From an uncultured SAR86 cluster bacterium (GTDB lineage: Bacteria; Pseudomonadota; Gammaproteobacteria; Magnimaribacterales; D2472): a DNA stretch of 6,561 nucleotides. The translations under genes and the position numbers were made by a program. How positions within the stretch are numbered: position 1 is the stretch's first letter; every line of letters begins with the position of its first letter. Of the stretch, positions 1 through 6,350 are shown one piece after another. The DNA is taken from NCBI GenBank assembly GCA_938075575.1, contig CALJHI010000043.1, positions 1 to 6,561 on the forward strand. Direction: 5' to 3'. The notes beneath the pieces were generated by a model that saw only the letters and a program-made list of their open reading frames with translations, did no database searches and was not told where the DNA came from.

Positions 1-678
1 ATTGGTGATCTGATGCCATTCACCCAAAGGAACAATGTATTTATCAAACTTATTTAAGGTAACGCTTTGTCTATTATCTGGTGTGTCTTTGCTATAGTTA
101 ACAACACAAGAGCCTTTGCTTACTAACCAGATCTCATGTCTTTTAAAATGCTTTTGAAAGCTCATGCCTTTTCCTGGATCAACAACAAGCTCTTTTACTT
201 TTACATCCTCCCCCTCAAAGAGGTTGTAAAAAGATCCCCATACCCTCTCTTCAAAATAGTATTGCCATTTTTTAAGAATCCAAGAGGAGGAATTTTTTTT
301 GTCGTCTCCGCCAACACTGAATATAAACTCCACTCCATCAACTGACATTTCAGGAATATTTCCTTGATTTCTATCGCCCCCATTTGCAAAAACAATATGG
401 TCATTTGGATACATTTCTTTAACTTTAATTAAGGCGTTGGTTGCGCTCCCCAAGGCATCATCATTAAAATCAATAACAGAGTCTACACATGAAAGATTTT
501 CTATAATTGTCTTGCGTTCTTCAAAAGGCATAAAAAACTTACTTTTTTTATTAACAAGCCACTTGTCACTATTCAAAGCAACCACAAGATGATCTCCAAG
601 CTTCTTTGCAGATTTGAAATAAGCTATGTGCCCTGAGTGCAAAGGATCAAAACCTCCACTGACTATAATTATTTTCAT
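1..678 (-). CDS. Nucleotidyltransferase (cytidylyltransferase-like)-cupin fusion protein, 3' end cut by window edge
   Basis: An uninterrupted frame runs from an ATG at 678 to the window edge, giving 226 residues with no stop. Residues 1-~130 are a nucleotidyltransferase-fold domain: a short N-terminal beta strand leads into GGFDPLHSGH (8-17) with the HxGH nucleotide-binding signature at H14-H17, as in glycerol-3-phosphate and phosphopantetheine cytidylyl/adenylyltransferases. A later GGDRN (100-104) and the SSSW stretch (130-133) sit where the family has its second nucleotide-binding elements. From about residue 146 (RVWGSF) a second domain begins that resembles the C-terminal cupin of ManC/type II mannose-6-phosphate isomerase: VDPGKGMSFQKH (166-177), HEIWLV (181-186), and YIVPLGEWHQ (214-223). 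The substrate cannot be read from the sequence; a sugar-phosphate or polyol-phosphate activated by CTP or ATP for surface glycoconjugates is an inference from the two domains. No clear Shine-Dalgarno precedes the start. The gene follows pntB by 75 bp on the same strand but probably has its own promoter. Confidence 0.85.
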   Translation of the reverse strand, partial: MKIIIVSGGFDPLHSGHIAYFKSAKKLGDHLVVALNSDKWLVNKKSKFFMPFEERKTIIENLSCVDSVIDFNDDALGSATNALIKVKEMYPNDHIVFANGGDRNQGNIPEMSVDGVEFIFSVGGDDKKNSSSWILKKWQYYFEERVWGSFYNLFEGEDVKVKELVVDPGKGMSFQKHFKRHEIWLVSKGSCVVNYSKDTPDNRQSVTLNKFDKYIVPLGEWHQITN

Positions 679-709
679 AACATAAATATTAATTTGATAA
701 CAAAGAACA

Positions 710-739
710 ATTATAATCTATATGTTGAATTGGTTTGAA
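710..739 (-). promoter_or_regulatory. Candidate sigma70 promoter for the nucleotidyltransferase-cupin gene
   Basis: On the minus strand a perfect TATAAT (710-715) is preceded by an 18-bp spacer and TTCAAA (734-739), which matches four of six bases of the -35 consensus. Transcription would start near position 702, leaving a leader of about 24 nt before the ATG at 678. In DNA this AT-rich a TATAAT can occur by chance, so support is moderate. If real, it separates this gene from read-through of the pnt operon. Confidence 0.35.
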
Positions 740-753
740 AAAAAGACCTAATC

Positions 754-2121
754 TTAATCTTTAAACTCTGAAACAATGCCGCCAATAGAATCTTTAGCAT
801 CTCCAAATAACATTCTTGTATTTTGTTTGAAAAATAAAGGATTCTGAACCCCTGCAAATCCTGAAGACATTGATCTTTTTAAGACAAAAACAGTTTTTGC
901 ATTATGAACCTCTATAATTGGCATGCCATAAATTGGGCTGCCAGGCTCTTCAGTAGCAGAAGGATTTACTACATCATTGGCTCCGATTACCACAGCAACA
1001 TCTACTGAGTCCATAGTTGGGTTTACATCTTCAGGCTCGGCTAATACGTCATATGACACATTTGCTTCGGCTAAAAGTACATTCATATGCCCTGGCATTC
1101 TTCCAGCAACAGGATGTATTCCATATTTAACTTCTGTACCATTTTCTTCAAGTAATTCACCAAGCTCCCTAACAACATGCTGAGCTTGAGCAACAGCCAT
1201 ACCATAACCGGGGACTATAAGCACTGAGCTTGCATTCTCCAAGATTAGATATGCATCAGATACATTAATAGGGTTTACTTCGCCTTGCTCTTCTGCGCTG
1301 TTTGAAGAAGAAGCGCTTGCGTATCCAACAAACAAAATATTACCAATAGATCTATTCATGGCTTTGGCCATGATAATAGTTAAAATTAACCCACTTGCTC
1401 CAACCAAAGAGCCTGCAACTATAAGAACATTGTTTAGAAGTAATAGACCAGCAAAAGCTGCTGCAATGCCTGAGAATGAATTTAATAATGAAATAACAAC
1501 AGGCATATCTCCTCCGCCAATGGGAAGAACAAAACCAATTCCACCTATTAGAGTTAGAACGAGTAAGACGGTAAAGAACTCAAAGTTTGTGGCTAAGATC
1601 GGTGTAACCAATGCTGAATAAACTAAGAAAGCTAAAGAGATATAAAAAATAGTTGTAAACAGCTTTGTAATGAAAGATGTTTTTACTATCTGAATTTTTT
1701 CAGCTAACTTCCCATAAGCAATTAAGCTGCCTGTAAATGTAATCCCTCCAATATATACCGTTGTCATTATTAGAATATGTTGAAATAGGTTATCTGGGGT
1801 CGAATTAAATTCAGACCAAGCGATTAGAAAGGTAGCCAATCCTCCAAAACCATTAAATAGTGCAACCATTTCTGGTATTGATGTCATCTTAACCTTTAGC
1901 GCAATAAGAGACCCTATTGCAGCACCAAAGCCTATTCCAGCAACAAGAATAAGTGGATCAGAAATATTTATGAAAGTAACAAGTACTGCAACTAGCATTG
2001 CTAAAGCTGATAAAAAATTGCCTTTTACCGCAGTATCTTCTCGGCCTAGCATTTTAATACCGGTTATAAATAATATTGATGAAAATATGTAGACTATATT
2101 TTGTATTACTGAAATATCCAT
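754..2121 (-). CDS. pntB: NAD(P) transhydrogenase subunit beta
   Basis: Beta subunit of proton-translocating transhydrogenase, an inner-membrane enzyme that drives hydride transfer from NADH to NADP+ with the proton gradient. The 455 residues match the family's usual length (about 460). Residues 1-~265 form the membrane domain dII, with many hydrophobic helices and the conserved GGGDMPVVISLLNSFSG (202-218), whose N214 aligns with E. coli Asn222. The C-terminal NADP(H)-binding domain dIII shows PGYGMAVAQAQ (304-314), GRMPGHMNVLLAEA (340-353), VVIGANDVVNPSA (377-389), KRSMSSGFAGVQNPLFF (415-431) and MLFGDAK (437-443). At the position of the proton-channel residue His91 of E. coli PntB there is an Asn (N90, in MVALFNGFGG). 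The ATG overlaps the pntA2 stop by one base (TAATG), indicating translational coupling. A T-run follows the stop, but only a weak stem precedes it. Confidence 0.97.
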   Translation of the reverse strand: MDISVIQNIVYIFSSILFITGIKMLGREDTAVKGNFLSALAMLVAVLVTFINISDPLILVAGIGFGAAIGSLIALKVKMTSIPEMVALFNGFGGLATFLIAWSEFNSTPDNLFQHILIMTTVYIGGITFTGSLIAYGKLAEKIQIVKTSFITKLFTTIFYISLAFLVYSALVTPILATNFEFFTVLLVLTLIGGIGFVLPIGGGDMPVVISLLNSFSGIAAAFAGLLLLNNVLIVAGSLVGASGLILTIIMAKAMNRSIGNILFVGYASASSSNSAEEQGEVNPINVSDAYLILENASSVLIVPGYGMAVAQAQHVVRELGELLEENGTEVKYGIHPVAGRMPGHMNVLLAEANVSYDVLAEPEDVNPTMDSVDVAVVIGANDVVNPSATEEPGSPIYGMPIIEVHNAKTVFVLKRSMSSGFAGVQNPLFFKQNTRMLFGDAKDSIGGIVSEFKD

Positions 2122-2393
2122 TATTTTTTCTTAAACATTTTTAACATTCTATTAGTGACTAGATATCCGCCAAATACATTAATTGAAGCAAATGTTACTG
2201 CAAGAAAAGCTAAAGCTGTTTGAAGCTGACTGTCTACAGATAGTAAAAGGGCTCCTACAAGGGCAATACCAGATATTGCATTTGCACCAGACATTAAAGG
2301 AGTGTGAAGCGTGCTTGGCACTTTTGAGATAAGTTCAAGCCCAAGATAAATTGATAAAATTAAAACAAAACCAAGCAATATATAATCTTCCAT
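2121..2393 (-). CDS. pntA2: NAD(P) transhydrogenase subunit alpha part 2 (membrane segment)
   Basis: Small membrane subunit of the three-subunit form of transhydrogenase, equal to the C-terminal membrane part of the single-chain E. coli PntA. Its 90 residues hold three hydrophobic helices (about 4-22, 35-52 and 57-77) and a basic tail, KMFKKK. The family signature is clear: LHTPLMSGANAISGI (29-43) and ASINVFGGYLVTNRMLKMF (69-87). H30 of the LHTPLMS motif is the conserved histidine of this helix, equivalent to E. coli alpha-His450 as I recall the numbering, and may matter more here because PntB lacks the His91 equivalent. The start codon overlaps the pntA1 stop by one base (TAATG), and the stop overlaps the pntB start in the same way, so all three subunits are probably made in a coupled fashion. 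Confidence 0.95.
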   Translation of the reverse strand: MEDYILLGFVLILSIYLGLELISKVPSTLHTPLMSGANAISGIALVGALLLSVDSQLQTALAFLAVTFASINVFGGYLVTNRMLKMFKKK

Positions 2394-3511
2394 TATGCAA
2401 ACCTCTCGTTTAATATTTTTCCTTCATAAACCAAAACGCTGCTCTTAATAATTTCATCTTCAAAGTTAAAATCAATACATTGTTTATCTTTATCAAAAAA
2501 ATCACATATCCAATGATTGAAATTATTTGAAATAGCTAGAGAGGCATGAGAAGAAACAGAAGATGTAAGATTTGAGATTCCAATTATTTTAACTCCATTT
2601 TTAATCACAATTTGATCTTGAATAGATCCTTCAACATTACCTCCGGACTCTACAGCCATATCAAAAATAACACTACCAGGCTGCATTTTAGAAATGGTTT
2701 GCTCATCTATTATTTTTGGCGCAGGTCTACCAAATAATTGTGCTGTAGTAATAACAATATCAGACCTTTCACAGACTTTCGATTGAAGGTCTTTTTGTTT
2801 TTGTATTTGTTCAGAGGTCAGTTCGTTAGCATAGCCTTGTTCATTCTGCCCTGTTTCGCCCAAATCAATCTTGACAAATTTTGCACCTAGGGAATTTACC
2901 TGCTCTTCAACAACATCTCTTGTATCAAACGCCTCAACTCTAGCACCTAATCTCTTTGCGGTAGCTATTGCCTGTAATCCAGCAACGCCCACACCGATGA
3001 CAAAAACCCTAGCAGGCTTTAATGTTCCTGCGGCTGTCATCATCATAGGCAATCCTTTTGTTAGATGCTTGGCAGACTCTATTACAGCAGAATAGCCTGC
3101 AAGGTTAGCTTGCGAGCTTAAGACATCCATTTTTTGTGCCCTCGTGATTCTTGGGATGAACTCCATACTAACAAGATTAATATTCTTTTCTTTGCAAGAT
3201 TCAATATGTTCAGTATTGTTGAACGGATTAACCATTCCTAGGATAGTAGCTCCTTCCTTAACAATATTAAGCTCATCAACTTTTAAAGGCTGAAGAGTAA
3301 TGATTAAATCAGCTAAAGAGAGGCATTCCTCACGACTTTTGGCTTTTAGGCCTAGATTTTCTAATGAATCATCATCTGTAAAAATTCCCCCTCCTATACC
3401 TCTTTCAAATATAATTGACGTATCTAAATCGATAAGCGCCTGTAATGTCTCTAAATGAATAGGAGATCTAGTATCAGATGACTCAGATGATTTTAATGCT
3501 GAAATTATCAA
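2393..3511 (-). CDS. pntA1: NAD(P) transhydrogenase subunit alpha part 1 (NAD(H)-binding domain)
   Basis: Soluble dI subunit that binds NAD(H) on the cytoplasmic face of the transhydrogenase complex; 372 residues, normal for the split form. Visible motifs: PRITRAQKMDVLSSQANLAGY (120-140), with R121, Q126, D129 and S132 at the spacing of the R. rubrum RQD-loop residues; GLPMMMTAAGTLKPARV (153-169); the Rossmann GVGVAGLQA (173-181); GRPAPKII (261-268); and PGSVIFDMAVESGGNVEGS (278-296). The start is a TTG at 3511. Upstream in this frame there is no ATG or GTG before a stop at 3560-3562. From the TTG, the DTR motif (13-15) falls at exactly the same distance as ETR in E. coli PntA (residues 13-15), which supports this start. 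No strong Shine-Dalgarno is seen. It is the first gene of the pntA1-pntA2-pntB operon and diverges from ubiG. Confidence 0.95.
   Translation of the reverse strand: MIISALKSSESSDTRSPIHLETLQALIDLDTSIIFERGIGGGIFTDDDSLENLGLKAKSREECLSLADLIITLQPLKVDELNIVKEGATILGMVNPFNNTEHIESCKEKNINLVSMEFIPRITRAQKMDVLSSQANLAGYSAVIESAKHLTKGLPMMMTAAGTLKPARVFVIGVGVAGLQAIATAKRLGARVEAFDTRDVVEEQVNSLGAKFVKIDLGETGQNEQGYANELTSEQIQKQKDLQSKVCERSDIVITTAQLFGRPAPKIIDEQTISKMQPGSVIFDMAVESGGNVEGSIQDQIVIKNGVKIIGISNLTSSVSSHASLAISNNFNHWICDFFDKDKQCIDFNFEDEIIKSSVLVYEGKILNERFA
2402..2406 (-). promoter_or_regulatory. Ribosome-binding site of pntA2
   Basis: AGAGG on the minus strand lies 8 nt before the pntA2 ATG, inside the last codons of pntA1. 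It is the clearest Shine-Dalgarno in the window and supports the start at 2393. Most other starts here have little or no such signal. Confidence 0.5.
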
Positions 3512-3541
3512 TTTAACTTTAATTAATTTGTCTTGTAGTGA

Positions 3542-3570
3542 AGTAAATAATAAGTGGATTTAAAAGTCAA
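3542..3570 (-). promoter_or_regulatory. Candidate sigma70 promoter of the pntA1-pntA2-pntB operon
   Basis: On the minus strand TTGACT (3565-3570, five of six bases of the -35 consensus) is followed by a 17-bp spacer and TTTACT (3542-3547, four of six of the -10 consensus). Transcription would begin near 3535, about 24 nt before the TTG start. The good -35 and ideal spacing make it the best candidate in the divergent region; the -10 element is weak. Confidence 0.4.
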
Positions 3571-3616
3571 TTGAAATTAAAAGTGCTTTAGTTTAGAGGG
3601 TTTTAATAATTGCATC

Positions 3617-3633
3617 ATGTAGTTTTACTACAT
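3617..3633. repeat. Perfect inverted repeat, operator-like (7-bp arms, 3-bp spacer)
   Basis: ATGTAGT and ACTACAT flank TTT, giving a 17-bp dyad in the divergent promoter region. It lies about 50 bp upstream of both the candidate pntA1 -35 and the ubiG start codon. Size and symmetry fit the site of a dimeric regulator. It could also form a small AT-rich hairpin in RNA, but no T-run follows it on either strand, so it does not look like a terminator. I do not recognise the motif as that of a named regulator. Confidence 0.4.
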
Positions 3634-3684
3634 AATTAATAAATTTAAACTTAAATAAAATAATAAAAAAAATATTGTTAAACT

Positions 3685-4389
3685 ATGCGCATGAATATAG
3701 ATGAAAACGAAGTAGCTAAGTTTGCTAAGCTTGCCGATAAATGGTGGGATAAGGATGGTGATTTCAAGCCACTCCATAAAATTAATCCTCTGCGAGCAAA
3801 ATACATAGATGATATTGCAATAGTTCAAAATAAGACCTTTTTAGATGTTGGTTGCGGGGGCGGCATACTTGCTGAAGCGATCCATGATAAGGGAGCTAAG
3901 GTAACTGGAATTGATGCGGCTGGCCCAGGAATCAATGCTGCAAAACTCCATGCAAAAAATGAATCTAAAGACATCAGATATATTGATGGGACTGCAGAAA
4001 GTTTTTTTGCCTCAAATGATGAGAGTTTCGATATTGTTTCATGCTTAGAAGTCTTAGAACATGTTCCTGATCCAAAGGCTTTAATTGAAGTATGCGTTAA
4101 ACTCTTAAAACCAGGTGGTAACTTATTTTTATCAACTATAAATAAAAATCCAAGATCATGGGTAACAGCAATAGTTGGAGCTGAATATCTTTTTAATATT
4201 CTTCCAAAGGGAACACATGAATATAATAAATTCATCAAACCCTCTACTTTAGCCTCATATGTGAGAGCTGCTGGCGCAGAATTGGTTGATACTAAAGGTA
4301 TGTTTTATAACCCTATTTCACATAATGCAACGCTTAATAATGATTTGGGTGTTAACTATATAGTTCATGCAAAAAAACCTATTAAATAA
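3685..4389 (+). CDS. ubiG: Ubiquinone biosynthesis O-methyltransferase UbiG
   Basis: SAM-dependent O-methyltransferase that carries out both O-methylation steps of ubiquinone synthesis at the inner membrane face. The 234 residues match the family (E. coli 240). The N-terminal signature KFAKLADKWWDKDGDFKPLH (12-31) followed by INPLR is diagnostic of UbiG. SAM-binding motif I is FLDVGCGGGILAEA (52-65) with the acidic GID (75-77) after the next strand. FDIVSCLEVLEHVPDP (115-130) and LLKPGGNLFLSTINKNP (140-156) are the following motifs, and the C-terminal family block includes AEYLFNILPKGTHEYNKFI (166-184). Translation may begin at 3685 or at the in-frame ATG at 3691; no Shine-Dalgarno decides between them, and the upstream A-rich stretch could aid initiation. 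It is the first gene of a plus-strand block; the downstream phosphatase starts inside its last codons. Confidence 0.96.
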   Translation: MRMNIDENEVAKFAKLADKWWDKDGDFKPLHKINPLRAKYIDDIAIVQNKTFLDVGCGGGILAEAIHDKGAKVTGIDAAGPGINAAKLHAKNESKDIRYIDGTAESFFASNDESFDIVSCLEVLEHVPDPKALIEVCVKLLKPGGNLFLSTINKNPRSWVTAIVGAEYLFNILPKGTHEYNKFIKPSTLASYVRAAGAELVDTKGMFYNPISHNATLNNDLGVNYIVHAKKPIK

Positions 4390-5044
4390 TATTAAGCTTG
4401 TTCTGTTTGACCTAGACGGGACATTGGTTGATACAGCTCCTGATTTTCTATTCTCATTAAACGAGGTGCTTCGAAAAAATAAATATGATCAAGTATTTCT
4501 TGAAGACATACGTAGTCATATTTCTGATGGAAGCGGGATGTTAACAAAAGTGGGTTTTGGTATTAATGAAGTTGATGCTAATTTTGAAAAATATAAGAGA
4601 GAGCTATTGGATGTTTATAAAAAAAATCTTACACGATCTTCTAAATTATTTTCTGATATTAAAGAATTAATTACTCAGATCAAAATATTAGGCATTGACT
4701 ATGGAATTGTTACAAACAAACCATATGAATATGCCTCACCATTAATAAATCACTTTAAAGAATTTAAAGAATGCAAGATTCTTATATGCCCCGACCATTT
4801 AACGAAAGCCAAACCAAGCCCAGAAGGGATACTTTTGGCATGCAGTAAATTGGATATAGAGCCGAAGCATACGTGTTATGTGGGCGATCATATTGTTGAT
4901 ATAGACGCAGCGCTAGCTGCAGATATACCTATTGTATCCTGTAGCTATGGTTATGGAGACTTGCCCGATAAAACTAATGCTAATGAGCTTAGGATTGATA
5001 ATCCGCGCAGCTTAATTGAATGCTTGAAAAATAAAGATGTCTAA
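4367..5044 (+). CDS. mupP: HAD-family phosphatase, probable N-acetylmuramic acid 6-phosphate phosphatase MupP (Gph-like)
   Basis: Haloacid-dehalogenase phosphatase of 225 residues with all four catalytic motifs: FDLDGTLVD (14-22) with nucleophile D15 and D17; VTNKP (115-119) with T116; KAKPSPEG (147-154) with K149; and YVGDHIVDI (171-179) with D174 and D178. The small cap domain lies at about 20-95. By motif alone it would be called phosphoglycolate phosphatase (Gph). The position between ubiG and yciK, and the sequence ILICPDH (138-144) before the motif III lysine, resemble the Pseudomonas MupP branch, which dephosphorylates MurNAc-6-phosphate in the AmgK/MurU cell-wall recycling route. That assignment rests on family knowledge and context, not on an alignment. 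The ATG lies 23 bases inside the end of ubiG, with no clear ribosome-binding site, so translation is probably coupled. Its end overlaps yciK by 8 bases. The HAD family call is firm; the substrate is less so. Confidence 0.82.
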   Translation: MQKNLLNNIKLVLFDLDGTLVDTAPDFLFSLNEVLRKNKYDQVFLEDIRSHISDGSGMLTKVGFGINEVDANFEKYKRELLDVYKKNLTRSSKLFSDIKELITQIKILGIDYGIVTNKPYEYASPLINHFKEFKECKILICPDHLTKAKPSPEGILLACSKLDIEPKHTCYVGDHIVDIDAALAADIPIVSCSYGYGDLPDKTNANELRIDNPRSLIECLKNKDV

Positions 5045-5765
5045 ATTATCAAATAAAAATATTCTTATTACAGGCTCTACTAAGGGTATAGGTAAGGAAA
5101 TCTCATTAGGAATTAGTGCAAAAGGAGCAAATGTAATTTTGTTAGGAAGAAATTCTGAAGAACTTGAGAAGCTTTACGACCACATAAGCAAAGAGTACAA
5201 AACATCTCCAATGATTATCGAGTGTGATTTAGAAAATTTAGATCAAAACCAAGCAAATGAAATTAATAATGAAATTTTAAAAGCCTATGGTAATTTAGAT
5301 GCTGTTATTAATAATGCGTCCCTCCTTGGAAAGATGTCTGCTTTATCTGACTATGAGCTTGAGACATGGGACAGGATAATAAAAGTAAATCTAACAGCAT
5401 CATTTTTATTAAGTAAATCTTTAATACCTGCGCTATTGAACTCAGATATGCCAAGAATAATATTTACGTCATCAGGTGTGGCCATTCAAGGGAGAGCATT
5501 TTGGGGTGCATATGCAATATCAAAGGCGGCAACAAAATCAATGGCAGAAATATTTAAAGAAGAGTTAGAAGGGACTTCAAATATAAAAGTATTTAATTTT
5601 GATCCAGGCGCTACAAGAACTTCTATGAGAGCATTTGCATATCCTGCAGAAGATCCTTCAACTCTAAAAAAACCAAAGGATTTGCTAAAGTGTTATGAGT
5701 GGTTACTATCAGAGGAGAGCTCTTCTTCTCAAGAACACTACTTTACATTTGATTCACTTAATTAA
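5037..5765 (+). CDS. yciK: YciK-type short-chain dehydrogenase/reductase
   Basis: NAD(P)-dependent oxidoreductase of the classical SDR family, 242 residues, close to E. coli YciK. The Rossmann motif TGSTKGIG is at 12-19, VILLGRN at 33-39, the NNAS motif at 92-95, the active-site Asn at 118, Ser at 146, and Tyr159/Lys163 in YAISK, so the catalytic tetrad N-S-Y-K is complete. The PGATRTSMRA segment (190-199) and the following YPAEDP (202-207) are typical of YciK rather than of fatty-acid or sugar SDRs. The physiological substrate of YciK is not established as far as I know. The ATG overlaps the end of mupP by 8 bases (ATGTCTAA), and only an AAAG lies just before it. Last gene of the ubiG block; its final 12 bases overlap the end of the convergent glycosylase gene. 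Confidence 0.93.
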   Translation: MSKLSNKNILITGSTKGIGKEISLGISAKGANVILLGRNSEELEKLYDHISKEYKTSPMIIECDLENLDQNQANEINNEILKAYGNLDAVINNASLLGKMSALSDYELETWDRIIKVNLTASFLLSKSLIPALLNSDMPRIIFTSSGVAIQGRAFWGAYAISKAATKSMAEIFKEELEGTSNIKVFNFDPGATRTSMRAFAYPAEDPSTLKKPKDLLKCYEWLLSEESSSSQEHYFTFDSLN

Positions 5766-6350
5766 TTTCACACCTGACCATAAATACAAACAAAGATAAG
5801 TTCGGAATGGAGAGTACAAATTTTGGATAAGTTCTGAATCTTTATCATGAAAAAAATATTTAAAACTTTTCTTGATTGCTAAATCTTCTGGGAGCCATAC
5901 ATCCTCATCGCAAATGTAAAACATTCTAATTATATTTAATGTCCAGGGACCTACACCTTTTAAACATAGAAATATTTCTTCTAATTCATTAACTGAACAA
6001 TTTTTTAAGTATTTTTTTGAAATTTTATTATTAGAGAAATGATTAAAAATGCCCCAAATATATTCTTGCTTCATTTTTGAAAGGCCTAAATTCTGTAAAT
6101 CTGCTTTTTTGAATAATTTTTTATTCAGAATTGGCTCAACTTTTTTCCATGTAGCTTGGGCAGCTTTGACAGAGACTTGTTGTCCGATAATTGTTTTTAT
6201 AATAAAAAATTTAAGGGATAGTTTATTATTTATTCTTTGATTTAGCGTTGGAGGCTCAAAAGATTCTAAGTGAGCTAAAAATTTTTTGTGATTATTTAAC
6301 TTTGCTATTTTTAAACAATACTTTAAAGCTTGCTTATCTTTTCTTTCCAT
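5754..6350 (-). CDS. DNA-3-methyladenine glycosylase-like protein (AlkA family, HhH-GPD superfamily)
   Basis: Base-excision-repair glycosylase that would remove alkylated purines such as 3-methyladenine from DNA. From the ATG at 6350 the protein has 198 residues, the size of stand-alone catalytic domains that lack the AlkA N-terminal domain. Family marks are IIGQQVSVKAAQATWKKVEP (54-73), the helix-hairpin-helix LKGVGPWTLNI (130-140), the catalytic aspartate D156 in VWLPEDLAI (151-159), and the C-terminal PFRTYLCLYLW (181-191). An earlier in-frame ATG at 6434 would add 28 residues without family similarity and would overlap the upstream pseudouridine synthase gene by 101 bases, so I prefer 6350, where the overlap is 17 bases. 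No Shine-Dalgarno is visible before it. The many lysines and asparagines reflect the AT-rich genome. It converges on yciK and their last 12 bases overlap. Confidence 0.88.
   Translation of the reverse strand: MERKDKQALKYCLKIAKLNNHKKFLAHLESFEPPTLNQRINNKLSLKFFIIKTIIGQQVSVKAAQATWKKVEPILNKKLFKKADLQNLGLSKMKQEYIWGIFNHFSNNKISKKYLKNCSVNELEEIFLCLKGVGPWTLNIIRMFYICDEDVWLPEDLAIKKSFKYFFHDKDSELIQNLYSPFRTYLCLYLWSGVKLIK

Larger units (their letters stand above)
3512..3684. promoter_or_regulatory. Divergent intergenic region between pntA1 and ubiG
   Basis: These 173 bases separate the two divergent operons and must carry promoters for both. The half next to pntA1 has the candidate promoter at 3542-3570. The half next to ubiG is extremely AT-rich (about 3632-3680), with TAAAAT at 3656-3661 as a possible -10, but no convincing -35 is spaced correctly, so I cannot fix the ubiG start of transcription. 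An inverted repeat lies at 3617-3633. I see no small coding gene in this stretch. Confidence 0.5.

Noticed and set aside
136..345. Plus-strand open frame of 69 codons, and the 201-404 minus-strand frame
   Set aside because: Both lie within the nucleotidyltransferase-cupin gene, which fills this region in another minus-strand frame with clear family motifs; the translations show no recognisable domain.
736..765. Possible terminator after pntB: AAAGA and TCTTT arms before a run of seven T (coding strand)
   Set aside because: The stem is only five weak AT-rich pairs with a loop of about 11 bases, so it does not reach the strength of an intrinsic terminator, although the T-run is suggestive.
977..1621. 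Two plus-strand open frames opposite pntB
   Set aside because: Shadows of the strongly conserved pntB frame; Thr/Ser/Pro-rich translations without starts or ribosome-binding sites.
2871..3095. Plus-strand open frame opposite pntA1
   Set aside because: Shadow of the conserved NAD-binding region of pntA1.
3628..4238. Two minus-strand open frames opposite ubiG and its upstream region
   Set aside because: They run antisense to the UbiG motifs; the part in the intergenic region is only low-complexity hydrophobic translation of AT-rich DNA.
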